Part shown: one piece after another, positions 36,519 through 47,027 of the stretch | Numbering within the stretch: position 1 is the first letter of the stretch | Layout of the letters: each line of letters begins with the position of its first letter | Origin: Cryptomeria japonica | Taxonomy: Eukaryota > Streptophyta > Pinopsida > Cupressales > Cupressaceae | DNA: 64,000 nt | Reading direction: 5' to 3' | NCBI RefSeq assembly: GCF_030272615.1 | Contig: NC_081409.1 | Location: 18,538,260-18,602,259 of the forward strand | Position numbers and translations under genes: made by a program | Notes under the pieces: generated by a model | What the model saw: only the letters and a program-made list of their open reading frames with translations | The model's database searches: none | Told to the model about the DNA's origin: nothing

Positions 36519-37620
36519 ATTGCACATCAGGGTTTAAAGTCCAATGTGCAATTCTAGGGAATATGAACAAAACATCGGGGTTTAAACTCCGATGTGCAAA
36601 TTTGGAAAAACAACATGCACAACGAGCTTTAAAGTTTGATGTGCAGGTTCAGAAAAAATCAAAGGCACATCAGACTTTAAAGTCCGATGTGCTTTTAACT
36701 GGGAAGGACAACTGGGTGACATGCCGGGTTTTAAAACCCAAAATGCCACCCTATACCTCTCCGCATATCGTATTTTAAAGTTTGATATGCGAAGGTTAAT
36801 AGGCCACATATAGGACTTCAAAATTCGATATGTGGAGAAAACAAATCTTCAGCTGCACACCGGACTTTAAAGTCTGGTATGCAGCTTAAGATAGGGGGCT
36901 TTGGAGGACAATTGGCTTTTGAAGTTCGATTGTTCTCCAAAACAAAGGAGGAAATCAGACTTCAAAATCCGATTGACCTCCGGAGGGAGATCCGAAAACA
37001 AACAAAAAGAAAAAGAAAGCGAAAACATGTAAACAATAAAAACCCGAAAACAAGAATCCTACCTCTTCCGCTGTGGTGTTTGCAAAATCCAGATATCGAG
37101 CGATTCGATCAAGCAACAAAAAAGCTGAATCACGATGGGAGAAAATAGAAGAGGGAGCACATGAAGAGGAAAATGAAACACAAAGAAAAATAAAGCATGA
37201 AAAATTAACTTTAAAAGGTAATTAACTAACCCTAAAAACAATTAATGCGCCATTAATTACAACACACAGTTGCATGTCGGGTTTTAAAGTCCGAAATGCA
37301 AGCCAAGGACACTTGCACGTCAGACTTTACATTCCGACATGCAACTGAGACAAACTACATTTAGTTCGGACTTTAAAGTCCAAACTGCATACAAAGACAG
37401 CCTGCAGTTCGGGTTTTAAAACCCGATCTACAGTCTAAAACAAACCGCAATTCGGGTTTTAAAACCCAAACTGCAGTAAAAAACCACATGCAGTTCAAAC
37501 TTTAAAGTCTGAACTGTAGATAGCAACAAAACACAAATACACTTCGGACTTTAAAGTCTAAAGTGTGCTTATTAACAAAGAACCTTGCAGTTCGGACTTT
37601 AAAGTCCGAACTGCAGGGTA
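36519..37620. repeat. Array of about 18 palindromes with a GGACTTTAAAGTCC-type core (element D)
   Basis: Two blocks, 36519-36985 (10 units) and 37269-37620 (8 units), lie upstream of the D gene. Each unit is a 28-38 bp imperfect palindrome about 40-50 bp from the next. The centre is GGACTTTAAAGTCC, GGGTTTTAAAACCC or a near variant. The arms differ among units but stay self-complementary: GCACATC...GATGTGC, CGCATATCG...GATATGCG, TGCAGTTC...GAACTGCA. The cleanest unit is at about 37586-37617. The 280-bp gap between blocks has none. Confidence 0.92.
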
Positions 37621-37793
37621 AACTGCAATCCTGGAAAAAACAAGGAAAACAATAAAAATGAAAGACAAAAAGCGAAATGAACTAACTGACCGAGTCGATT
37701 AAGCTCTCCTGGAGACCATAAGTTATGAAATAGACCAATTTCATAGGGTTGCCTCATGATTTTGGCCATACTGAAATCGAGGACAACACGATA

Positions 37794-38465
37794 CAAGCAC
37801 TCCAGAAGGATATGAGGTGGATGATGTGGGAAATGCGGACTCAGAAGGAAGAAAGTAGGGAGGGCATGGAACTTTGGTGCACAAAGTGAAAAATGGAAGG
37901 GCACACAAAAACCAATTGCCCAAACAAATCCTTTTGCGATATCTACCAAGTGTTGGGAAATTCCATTAAGGAATGCCCCTACAACCTGAAGGCAAGGAGT
38001 GCCCAGGCACTCTACACGCAATAGAAGGCAACACCTCCAACTACACCCTCAAAGAACACAAACTCAAATGCCTCACCATGTGGTTATAGGAATAGTTGGA
38101 GGGGGAGTAACAACAATAGCAATAATAATACCCCATGCGGTTGCATCTAATATGATGCAAAAGGTAGACCAATGATACAATGCCAAAGGTGCAACAAACG
38201 GGGCTATTTTGCACGCGACTGTCAGAGTGGTGTTGGACAAGGAGGATGGCTACTCTGGAAATGGTGTGGGCCAGGAAACCATGAGGATGCGGAGTACCCA
38301 AGACAAAAGGGCATGAACATGCTAGAGGTAGCTCGACCAGAACCAAAAGTACTGGCCATTACCCGATCTAATGAAAAGAAACTAACATACTGTGACCCGG
38401 GTACAACAAAGGAAAGGCTGAAGGAGGCACATAAGGAAGTAGAATGGGAACTGAGTGAGGAATGA
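37794..38465 (+). pseudogene. Element A gag, nucleocapsid part
   Basis: This continues the gag frame after D. Three zinc-knuckle remnants are readable: CTKCKMEGHTKTNCP (with one Cys changed to Glu in the sequence as it stands), CQRCNKRGYFARDCQ (His changed to Tyr) and WKWCGPGNHEDAEYPRQKG (Cys residues displaced). Between them is an Asn/Ser-rich spacer (NSWRGSNNNSNNN). Stops lie near 38022 and 38152. These knuckles would bind genomic RNA. The frame closes with a TGA at 38463. Confidence 0.82.
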
Positions 38466-39387
38466 TATAAGACAGTATCCAACAAGCCCACCAACACCAT
38501 ACGAGACACCTCTAAAGCAACCATAATTAAGCAGCTGCTACAAACCACCGTGCTGGTCCGAGTAGCAGACTTGTTGCAGAAATTGCCATAGTTGTGGATA
38601 GCCATAACCCAGGTGGATAATTGGAACACATTAGAGGGGACCAAGAAGGAGGAAAAGATGCCAAGTGACAAGGAGGACGTGGAAGAAAGGAACCACTCTA
38701 AGGAGGCCGTTGACCCTATTTTGATGACAATAGGTGTGGGCAGAACACCAGCTGTAGTAGAAATGGAAATCATGGACTACAAACTCACCAATACGATTGT
38801 GGATGGAGGATCAACATTAAATGTGTTACTTGAGGAGACATGGAAGGCCTTGGGGAAACCAACACTGTGACCACCCGCATTCCACCTGGTAGGAGAAAAC
38901 CAACATGGAATAAAAGCAATCAACACACTCATGGGACAAAAGGTAACCATTGGAACCCAATAGTTCTTTCTGGATTTTATGGTTATATCTTTAGAAAGGA
39001 AGGGATATGATGCCCTCTTGGGAAGAGGATGGCTCATCATGGCTAAAGTAGATCACAATTGGAAGAAAAACACTCTCTCAATTGAAAGTGAAGGAAAAAA
39101 ATATATCATTGATCTATGGAACCAAGTAGTGAGTTAATAAGTGGCTTCAGACTCTAGGTCCGAGAAAGATACACTAGGGGAGGATGGTGAGATGGAACTC
39201 GACAAAGAGGGAGTACTCCGCTTAGGGAATTGCTCGGAGGATGAGACAAGTTCTATCAATGGGCTTTTCCACTGGTAGATGGAGGATTATGAAATCTTCC
39301 ACCTAGAGTGCAATGTGTTGGAGATCCTTGAGATCGAGGAAGACAATACCTACCCGGCCCAATTTGCCGAGTACCAGGAAGGGTAGG
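38466..39387 (+). pseudogene. Element A aspartic protease and linker
   Basis: The protease core is NTIVDGGSTLNVLLEETWKA near 38791-38850, with D-G-G at the catalytic position. The flap/C-terminal region GYDALLGRGWLIMAKVDHNW is near 39006-39065. Several TAG and TGA stops lie between. The linker to RT (HLECNVLEILEIEEDNTYPA, then EYQEG) is open up to 39387, where solo LTR E has inserted. It resumes in the same frame at 41723 (EARVDGALSHKFGENEV). Confidence 0.8.
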
Positions 39388-41722
39388 TGGTGCAGGAGCA
39401 CCTAGTTGAGTCAAAACTCCATTTTTTGGGTTTTTCATGTTTTTATGTTTGTAAAGTCTTGTTGTAGGTTGTTTTTGTTGTTTTATGTTGTTTTGAGTCA
39501 TTTGTAGTAGTTTTGATCTCATTTCGGGCTTGAGAGATCATATCTTGCATTTCAGGCCTTGAGTTGACAATTTTTGGCCAAAATGTGGAAAAGTGCCAAA
39601 AAGGTCTCCAAATGGTTTCAAGAGCATTGAAACATGTTTGTGTAGTGTTTTTAAGCATTCCTAAATGGTTTAGGCAAGTTGCTAAGGCTCGGATGTTAAA
39701 AATGCATTTGTGAGCAAGAAAAGTTGTCATTTTGCTCAAGAAAGTTGTCAAAAAGGTCATTTTCTTCAAAAATGTCATATTAAATGTCTTTTGTCCATAA
39801 ATGGGCATGGAAACCAACTTTATCAACTATATAAGGCCTCTCCTTACCTTTGGAAAGGTTGGTGTTTGTATTTGAAAGAATAACTCAATAGAAAACAAGT
39901 ATTTTTTTGGTTTTATGACTGTTTTTCTTCCTTTTTGACGGGCAGTCCATACTGTAGCTGTACAATGCATACTGTACCTTCTTGGATGTTGTAATATGGA
40001 TGTAACAAAGCTTCCCATGTAATTATTTCATCATTTTCTCTTTTCCAATGTGTTTTTACAAAAATAATTGGAAACTAGGTACTTGCTGCCCTGCCAAGGG
40101 TTTGGGGTTGTAAAATGTGTCAACTTGGTTGATCCAGGCTTGGGATCCCTCCTATGGATTCTAACAAGTGGATCCATGTGTGTATAGTGTACATATCTTT
40201 CCTTTTGTGCCAGAAGAATGGTTTGAATATGCAAATGAGTGATTACTAGGCAAGTGTTTGTCATTTGGCTAGTAACTTGATAAAGACTCAAAGTTTGCAC
40301 TCAAAGGTAATTGAGTGAGAAAATGATTGTAAAAATGGTCTGGACATGGGACCAAGAGTTTAAGTACCAATTTTATGTATTTGAATAAGCTTACACCTTG
40401 TAATCATTTCCATTTGTAGACAAAACAGTGAGTTCACTGTTTTTGGGAAATTGTTGTCATTTTGCTTAATGGAATGCTTAAGAGCATAATCCAAGCCTTG
40501 AAATTCAAAGGAAATGCAATAGGTGAATGTATACATGTTTGAAGACCTCCTTTATTGTGTTTTCCCATCTCCAAGTTCTACATTCTTGCAGGTTCTAAAG
40601 AGGACAAGTTGCTGACTGGTAAAAGGCAGTAAAAGCACAGTGGCAGGGTCAAAATCATTGTTTTCCTTCTTGTGTGCCAAGTGTTTGGAAAAATGGCAAG
40701 TGATAGAGACTTGGAAAAGGCACTCCAAGGTGTGGAAGACCCTTCCAATCAGTCTTAGGCCTTGGTTCATGCAGGTGAATGCACAACAAACAAAGCAAGC
40801 TCCAAACCCTCACTAAACCCTCCTTTTGGGCCTTAAAATGTGGACAGTCCTCAAAAACACCCCATGGAACTCAAAACCACAAAAATATTTAAGTATTCAC
40901 TCCTAAAACACCATTCCAAGCTTTCTTTGTGGTTGGAATGGCCATTGTTGACCAGTGGGAGCAAAAAAAGTGCCAATTAGGCCTCACGGGCTAGTAGCCC
41001 TTTTTAGCCCTATTTTGCCAAAATAATCACAACTTTGGATTCAACTGTTGGATCTTTCTATAACTTGGGGGAAAGTTATATAACTAGAATCTCTATAATA
41101 TGACCAAAGCGATTGTTCTGGTGATTAAAAGTTTGAGAGTTATTAAGGATTGTTCATGACTGTAATTTCATGACTGCATAACACACAACAAAATGACAGT
41201 TTTTGAAGAATGCATGAACCCGGTTGGAAAATGAGTTTTGGGCTTACAAAAATAGTATGGGAACATTCCAAGTGATCCTCCTAATGCTCCTTAGGTCTCC
41301 TAAACAATGAGCAGCCTCTTTTGGGGTAATTGAACCTTATTAGTGAGTTTGAGTAAATTGTGGGTTATAGGCCTAAAACTAGAAGATGAGCATTCCATGA
41401 AGAGTTTCACTTTGCTGCCCCTAAAATTCCATGTGGAAATCTCCTAGTACACATTGGAACTGAAAATTGAAGGCCCCAAGAACCAAGCACAAGTAGTTGA
41501 AGATGGGGAGAACAAGAACTTTGAGTAGTTCTTGAGCATGGGAGTAAGCCATCACCATAAAGGGAGTTTGCTAGGCAAGTAGACCATGGAATCCTTGGCA
41601 TTTCAATAACCAGACAGGTTGAGTAAAACATACACATCAGATCCTACAAGGTTTTGGCCAATACTTTGATCCTTTTGAAGCAAGTTAGCTTTGTGAGCAC
41701 TTTCCTATCAAGCTCCCTATTA
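39388..41722 (+). mobile_element. Element E: probable solo LTR
   Basis: A 2,335-bp non-coding insertion begins TGGTGCAGGAGCACCTAG and ends CTCCCTATTA, with flanks GTAGG/GGAGG (39383-39387 and 41723-41727). Removing 2,340 bp restores the A reading frame and removes a TAG, which supports these borders. A TATATAAGG box lies at 39828-39836, about 440 bp from the start, like an LTR promoter. The same starting motif occurs in F. No internal region, PBS or second LTR is visible, so a solo LTR is the simplest reading. Small open frames inside are not credible genes. Confidence 0.75.
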
Positions 41723-43260
41723 GGAGGCACGGGTAGATGGGGCCCTGTCTCATAAATTTGGAGAAAATGAGGTCATACAATATGTGGAACCGAAGGTACA
41801 ACAAACCAACCTTGGGGAAGAAAAGGAACCAAAAGTAATACTAGTGGGTGATGATTGGGACCCTGTACCGAAGGCAACAACATTTAAAATATTCCTTGAA
41901 TATAAAGATGTGTTTGCTTGGACATATAAGGATTTGAAAGGGGTACCTCTAGAATTATGTGTACATTGCATACCATTGATACCAGGGGCCAGGCCGGTAC
42001 AGAAATGACCCTACCACATTAACATAAATTATGCGGCTAAGGTGCAAGAGGAAATAGAAAAGATGTTAGAGGACAAAATAATATTCCAGGTACAAACTAG
42101 TGAATGGGTCTCACCCATTGTGATTTGACTCAAGAAAGAAGGGAATTGGATCCGTATCTATGTAGACTTCAAATGTTTAAATGTTGTAACTATCAAGGAT
42201 CTGGTCTCGATAGCTTTTACTGATAGTATACTAGAAGAAGTGGTTGGGCACAAAATTTATACCTTCATGGATGGATTTTCGGGCTACAACCAGATCAACA
42301 TAGCAGAAGAAGACAAGCTGAAAACCACATTTATTGTGGAGGATGGAGTTTACATGTACAACTGGATGCCATTTGAATTGTGCAAAGCCCCAGCCACATT
42401 CCAGAGGATCATACTGCATATCTTTGACAAGATGGCAACTCGAAATTTTAAAGCATTCCTTGATGATTGGTCAATATACAACGAGAAGAAGGATCATTTG
42501 AAAATATTGGGGGAATGCATGGAAAGGTGTCGTCGAGCACGAGTTACCCTCAATCTGAAGAAATGCTGATTTCTCATTCCACAAGGAAGGTTACTTGGCC
42601 ACATAGTTTGCAAAGAAGGGTTGAAGACTAACCCATATAAGGTAAGAGTCATCATTAAAATGGAAAACCCGATGGATGTTACAGGAGTACAATCCTTCCT
42701 TGGCCATGTGGGGTACTATCGACAGTTTATTAAGGGATTTGCTAAGGTCTCTCATCCATTGGAAAAACTCACGAGGAAGGGGGAGCCATTTGAATGGCAT
42801 AAAGAGCAAGCAGAAGCCTTCAGGGAACTCAAATCCAGACTTGTAAGTGCACCTATCCTAATATACCCAAATTGGGATAATAAATTTCATGTGCATGTAG
42901 ATGCCTCCAAATTTTCCATTGGCGCCACTTTGGCACAGGCAGGAGCCACGGGCTTGGATCACCCTATATACTTTGCCAGCCACCTATTGTCAAAGGTAGA
43001 AAGAAACTATAGCACCACATAACGAGATTCCTTAGGGATGGTGTACGCAGTGTGAAATTCTGTCACTACCTCCTGGCTACACCCTTTACCTTCTTCGTGG
43101 ATCACCAGACACTCATGAACTTGGTTAATAAACCAATCAACCAAGGGAGAGTAAGTCGATGGCTGATCTTACTTCAGGAATTTACCTTCAACATTGTGGT
43201 ATGACCAGGAAAAAGCCATGTAATGGTTGATCACCTCTCAAGAATAAAATTAGGAGAATA
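41723..43260 (+). pseudogene. Element A reverse transcriptase and RNase H
   Basis: Plant gypsy RT is readable in pieces: VFAWTYKDLKGVPLELCVH, then (after TGA at 42006) INYAAKVQEEIEKMLEDKII, the DGFSGYNQINIAEEDKLKTT box and FLDD near 42455-42466 (catalytic pair kept). Next come FLGHVGYYRQFIKGFAKVSH and VHVDASKFSIGATLAQAG of RNase H. After 43022 the frame is lost by a one-base shift, then FVDHQTLMNLVNKPINQGRV continues. Stops occur near 42127, 42567, 43020 and 43202. The AWTYKDLKGVP signature is shared with Athila/Tat-type elements. Confidence 0.92.
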
Positions 43261-43273
43261 GGTAGAAGGGGGA

Positions 43274-44616
43274 GTGAATGAGGATTTTCTAGATGGCCAC
43301 TTGTTCCAAATAGAACTCTTTCTATCTTGGTGTGAGAATCTTGGACAATATATATCCATAGCAACATTCCTGAAGGAGATGCCCCCAAGCAAAACAAGGA
43401 AGCTGGCACTGAAAAGCACAATGTTCCAATTGATCCATGGGCTTTTATACAAAATGGACCCTGATGGGATACTACAAAGGTGTGTCTTGGAGGAAGAAAT
43501 TCCTGAGGTTCTTAGGGAATCACATGAAGGACTAGCGGGAGGGCATATGGGCCTAGATGCTAGGGCAAGAAAAATATTGCTAGCAGGGTTGTGGTGGCCT
43601 ACACTTTATGCAGATGTGCGAGAATGGGTGTCAAGTTGTGACACTTGCCAAAGGGCAGGTAAGCCACTCAAACAAGATTTTATGCCTCTTTTTCCATCCC
43701 AACCTTAGGAGTTGTTCAAGAGGCGGGGGCTAGATTTTGTAGGGCCACTCAGACAAGCAATGTGCATAGATGCCAATACATAGTTGTGGCTATAGAATAC
43801 CTTACAAAGTGGGTTGAGGCCAGAGCTCTCTTGAATAACACAACACTTATTACTGCCAAGTTTCTATATGAACAGAATGTAACTCGGTTCGAAATACCCA
43901 TACAAATCACCAGTGATAGGGGTGTACATTTTGTGAATCAAGTGATACACACCATGACAATGGAATTCATAATTTTTCACATGCTGTCAAGTCCATACTA
44001 GACAAGGGCGAATGGGCAAGCAAAGTCAACAAACAAAGTATTGGTATCCATTCTATACAAGACTTGCAGAGTAGAACAAGGGGTCTGGGAGGAAAGGTTG
44101 GGTGCTGTGTTGTGGGCCTATCATACTACTTACAAAGCCACTACTGGGCATACTCCATTTCAACCCATGTATGGGAAGGAGGCTGTGATGCCAATAGAGT
44201 ATACTATACCTAGCTTGAGGATAGAAGTCCATAACCTTTTAGGAGACGAGGAGAGTCTAAAGGAGAGACTAGCTACATTACTTAAAATGGATGAACGTCG
44301 TACAATGGCACAATGGGCCACAAAAGTAGCACAAAGAAGAAGAAAATTTTGGCATGACAAACATCTACAACAGGTGAAGTTCTCACCGGGAAAGCTAATA
44401 CTCAAGTATAATGGTCGGAATGAACTATGGCCTGGGAAGTTTGGACGTCCTAGCCATTGGATTCGAAACTATAAAATTGTCAGGGACCCAGTGAATGGAT
44501 CAAAACTCAAAATTTCAGTGTCCCAAGTAATGGAGATTCAACAAAGAAACCATCTGCCAAAATGCGTACAGAAGAAAAGAAGAGGCTGCTGGAGCACATA
44601 TGTGGCAATACACTAA
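43274..44616 (+). pseudogene. Element A integrase
   Basis: The zinc domain is HEGLAGGHMGLDARARKILL with CDTCQRAGKPLKQDF (43274-43708). The core follows after a stop: GLDFVGPLR, then (frame changed) YIVVAIEYLTKWVEARALLN, ITSDRGVHFVNQVIHTM and, after another stop at 44001, AYHTTYKATTGHTPFQPMYG. The basic helix RRRKFWHDKHLQQVKFSPGK ends it. Missing acidic positions and frame changes make it inactive. The frame closes at 44614. Confidence 0.9.
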
Positions 44617-46490
44617 CATAAGAACAATGGGGCAGTTTGTGGCAGAACAATAATAGAAGAGGCCTGGAAAAGTCATACATCACTTCACCCATAATGGAGA
44701 TGCGTGATGGACGTCCTGAAGAGCAAGTTGACCATGGCAAGCTGAGCATTAGATGTTTCCATATGGATGCTATGCCTTATGTATAGACTGAGCAACGGAA
44801 AAATATACAATTGGGGTCGGGTCCTATCCAATCGGGTAAAAGAGGCTATGCTCTTGAAGCATAAAATGTTGTATATGCCACACCATATCATTGCCCTCTT
44901 CTTGGAAGCATTGAGAATGTAGGTGGCACTAGAACATAGAGGGGATTTTGTGGCCACAAATCGGGTGGAGCCCTACAAACTAGCCATGTACCACTGGCTA
45001 CACCTAGACACTTTTGTAGTAGAACACATGAAAGCACTCGGGAAGAGGACAAGACAAGAACCACTAGGCATGGAGGTTGGAGTGGAAGAATAAGACAACA
45101 CCCAGGAAGAGGAGGAGGAAGAGGAAGAAACAAGCGAGGAGGAGGCACTTATAGTGTCCTCATCTTCATCAGACGAGGACGAAGGGGAGTTCCGATTCGA
45201 GTGGAACCAAACCATCCTAAAGAGGGAAGAGAGAGAAGAGAGTGAACATGCAAGGAATGTAGAAGTCATGGGTATGGAACATAGAGAGGAAGGAGCGAGA
45301 CTACAGGAGGTAGTAGGCACATCAGTGGCACCTAGATGGGGAGCAAAGAAAATAATAATTTTTAGGTTGCTACAGATTCCAACAATGGCACAGCTGGTGC
45401 TAAGGCTGCCATAGGTTCCGTCCATGACACACTTGGTGCCAGGATTCTAGGGAGCCTCATCCCAATCCGAACTAGTGGATTTACGATGAATTAATGCAAG
45501 GGCCCACACCCTCCATATAAACACACGAAGGGGTGTGGAAGCGACGAAAGCCATAGCATTGGTGGTTACACCACTAACTGACCCAGTTAGCAATCCAACC
45601 ATGGGCGGAGGGGACACAAGAGAAACACATAAAGAAAAGGATATGGAGGGTGAAGCAGAAACACATCAAACACATCAAACACATCTAGGAGACTCACATC
45701 CAGGAGAGGAAAAATATATAGAGGCGGAAGCTGGCAGCCTACTTGCTAGGTTCCAGATGGATATAGAGGTGCCACCACCCTCACCATCATTGGGGTTTAG
45801 CCAACAGGAGGAGAGCCCAAGGACTGGAGAAACTAGGAAAGAGCACAACACGTCTTCACCAGAAGAGGGTGCCAGAGGGTTTGAAGCAGCTATGCAACAA
45901 TTTTTTCAGAGTTGGAAGTAATGAGGACATCTACATAGAGGATGATAGATCATTCTCAAGGATTCGATGTGGGTGCTATAGTGAAGCCAACATAAACTTT
46001 AATGGCATTTATGACAGAGGGACGTGAAAGGGAGTTCTCTGAGAAGATGAGAAACCAAGGTTGTCTTGACAAGGAGACTTTGGAGATGATAGAAAACTGG
46101 GGGGTGCCACTGATTCTTAGAGGGCATACAAGAGATCAGGAAGTGATGGGGACCCTCACTACCATGGAGGGGACCTTCCGCACTACATTTTTATAGCTCC
46201 AAGGGGTGACATGGAAAGCTAGCAAAATGGAAAGAGAACACACCTTATCCTTGTAGCAAGAGAGTGAGTTGAAGGAAAGAATCAAAGCTTTGGAACGAGA
46301 AGTGGCACAAAAAAGAACTACCCGGCTGGGAAAGGAACAAGAGTTGGCTACCTCTGAGAAGGACCAAATGGATGCCCTCAGGCTTCTTAAAGAAACTCAG
46401 GGAAAAAAACTCGATGCTGAAAGAGATCTAAGGACCCTCCAAGAGCGTGCCACATTAGAAATAGGGATGCCCTCTTGTCTCTTTCAGTAG
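44617..46490 (+). pseudogene. Element A post-integrase accessory protein, function unknown
   Basis: Coherent sequence runs from about 44640 to 46490. N-terminal globular part: MYRLSNGKIYNWGRVLSNRV, then RVEPYKLAMYHWLHLDTFVV after one TAG. Then comes a run of Glu with SSSSSDEDEGEF, a charged middle with a HQTHQTH triplet repeat, FEAAMQQFFQSWK near 45880 and, after a frame change near 45925, a final coiled coil (ELKERIKALEREVAQKRTTR, DALRLLKETQGKKL). At least four stops break it. Layout (globular, acidic, coiled coil) resembles the B accessory frame and the D gene. No transmembrane segment is seen. Confidence 0.68.
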
Positions 46491-46532
46491 ATAGTTTTTG
46501 TTTTGTTGTTTTGTGTCGTCTGGAAGATGACA

Positions 46533-46875
46533 AGTTTTTTTTGGGGGCGATGATGTAAGCCAATTAATTAGTAAATAAGACTTTTTGGAAATGTATTAAA
46601 AGAAAACAATAGTTTAAGTCATAACTAAGGATTAGTTGTATGATGGTTGATGACCTAACCAACCACGAACTCTATATATGCAGACTTGTAGCACATTTGA
46701 AGGTGCTAGTTTGTGGAAATTAATATGATATATCTTTGTGTTGCATATTATATATTATTGCATACTGTTCTATGATTGATTCATGTTCCATGTCGATGTC
46801 GTATTATGCCATTATTGTTGTAATTCATATCTGTGTTCTGTATGCTTATAATTCAATCCACTTAGGCTACTAACA
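46533..46875 (+). repeat. Element A polypurine tract and 3' LTR
   Basis: A T-run then GGGGGCGATGA (46533-46553) precedes the LTR proper at 46554-46875. The LTR starts TGTAAGCCAATTAATTAG and ends GGCTACTAACA. It has the TATA-like CTATATATG at 46672-46680. AGGTG follows, matching 620-624. Confidence 0.92.
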
Positions 46876-46880
46876 AGGTG

Positions 46881-47022
46881 CAAATGTTTCACCATAATCA
46901 ATTCCTTCCATTTGAGAATGTCCTCTACAAACCAGTCTAGCCTTGTTTCTTATAACTTGACCATCCTCATTTAGTTTATTTTTGACAACCCATTTAGTTC
47001 CAATAACATTCTTATTTTTAGG
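46881..47022 (-). pseudogene. Ty1/copia RT, N-terminal piece (element H)
   Basis: The minus strand reads [20 protein letters not shown], then [20 protein letters not shown] and FAP, the conserved opening of copia RT. It is cut by A on one side (continuing at 619) and by F on the other (continuing at 48843, where WTLVPR precedes it). No stop lies inside this short piece. Confidence 0.93.
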
Positions 47023-47027
47023 CCGAG

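Larger units (their letters stand above)
31952..37788 (-). mobile_element. Element D: 5.8-kb coding insertion with TG...CA ends but no LTR pair
   Basis: D interrupts the A gag and is flanked by CGATA on both sides (31947-31951 and 37789-37793). Its ends are TGTTG...CAACA, the retroviral-type terminal dinucleotides. Removing it rejoins gag in frame. I found no second copy of either end within D, so it lacks a visible LTR pair; it also lacks pol. On the minus strand it holds a broken gene of about 1,200 codons, preceded by an array of palindromes and followed by a TATA-like TATATAAGG and AATAAA signals. One reading is a giant solo LTR with a gene in U3; another is a decayed non-autonomous element. 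The family is not recognised. Confidence 0.75.
625..46875 (+). mobile_element. Element A: Ty3/gypsy LTR retrotransposon nested in H
   Basis: The ends are TG...CA and the flanking duplication is AGGTG (620-624 and 46876-46880). The 5' LTR is 625-940 and the 3' LTR 46554-46875. Without its own insertions (B at 1598-31280, D at 31952-37788, E at 39388-41722) the element is about 8.4 kb, a normal size. Gene order on the plus strand is gag, protease, RT, RNase H, integrase and an extra post-integrase reading frame, as in the Athila/Tat side of gypsy. Every coding block carries stops or frameshifts. Three independent insertions inside it indicate that it is old. The LTRs differ at about 9 of the first 135 aligned bases by eye. 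Confidence 0.93.

Noticed and set aside
36519-37620. CRISPR-like regular repeats
   Set aside because: Units are palindromes with variable arms, not identical repeats with unique spacers, and lie in a plant retroelement.
31943-37773. CATAC as the target duplication of D
   Set aside because: It would give ends without TG/CA; CGATA gives TGTTG...CAACA and joins SHT to IQALQK in frame.
37599-38021. Minus-strand open frame of 140 codons
   Set aside because: It spans the junction between D and the gag of A, so it is a chance frame across two elements; the gag zinc knuckles are on the plus strand there.
39381-41736. GGGTAG on both sides of E as its target duplication
   Set aside because: Removal with this repeat takes 2,350 bp and breaks the Pol frame; GTAGG/GGAGG with TGGTG...CTATTA ends takes 2,340 bp and restores it.
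45154-45425. Minus-strand Ser-rich open frames opposite the Glu-rich stretch of A
   Set aside because: They are the complement of the GAG/GAA run; the plus-strand frame is part of a longer coherent protein.
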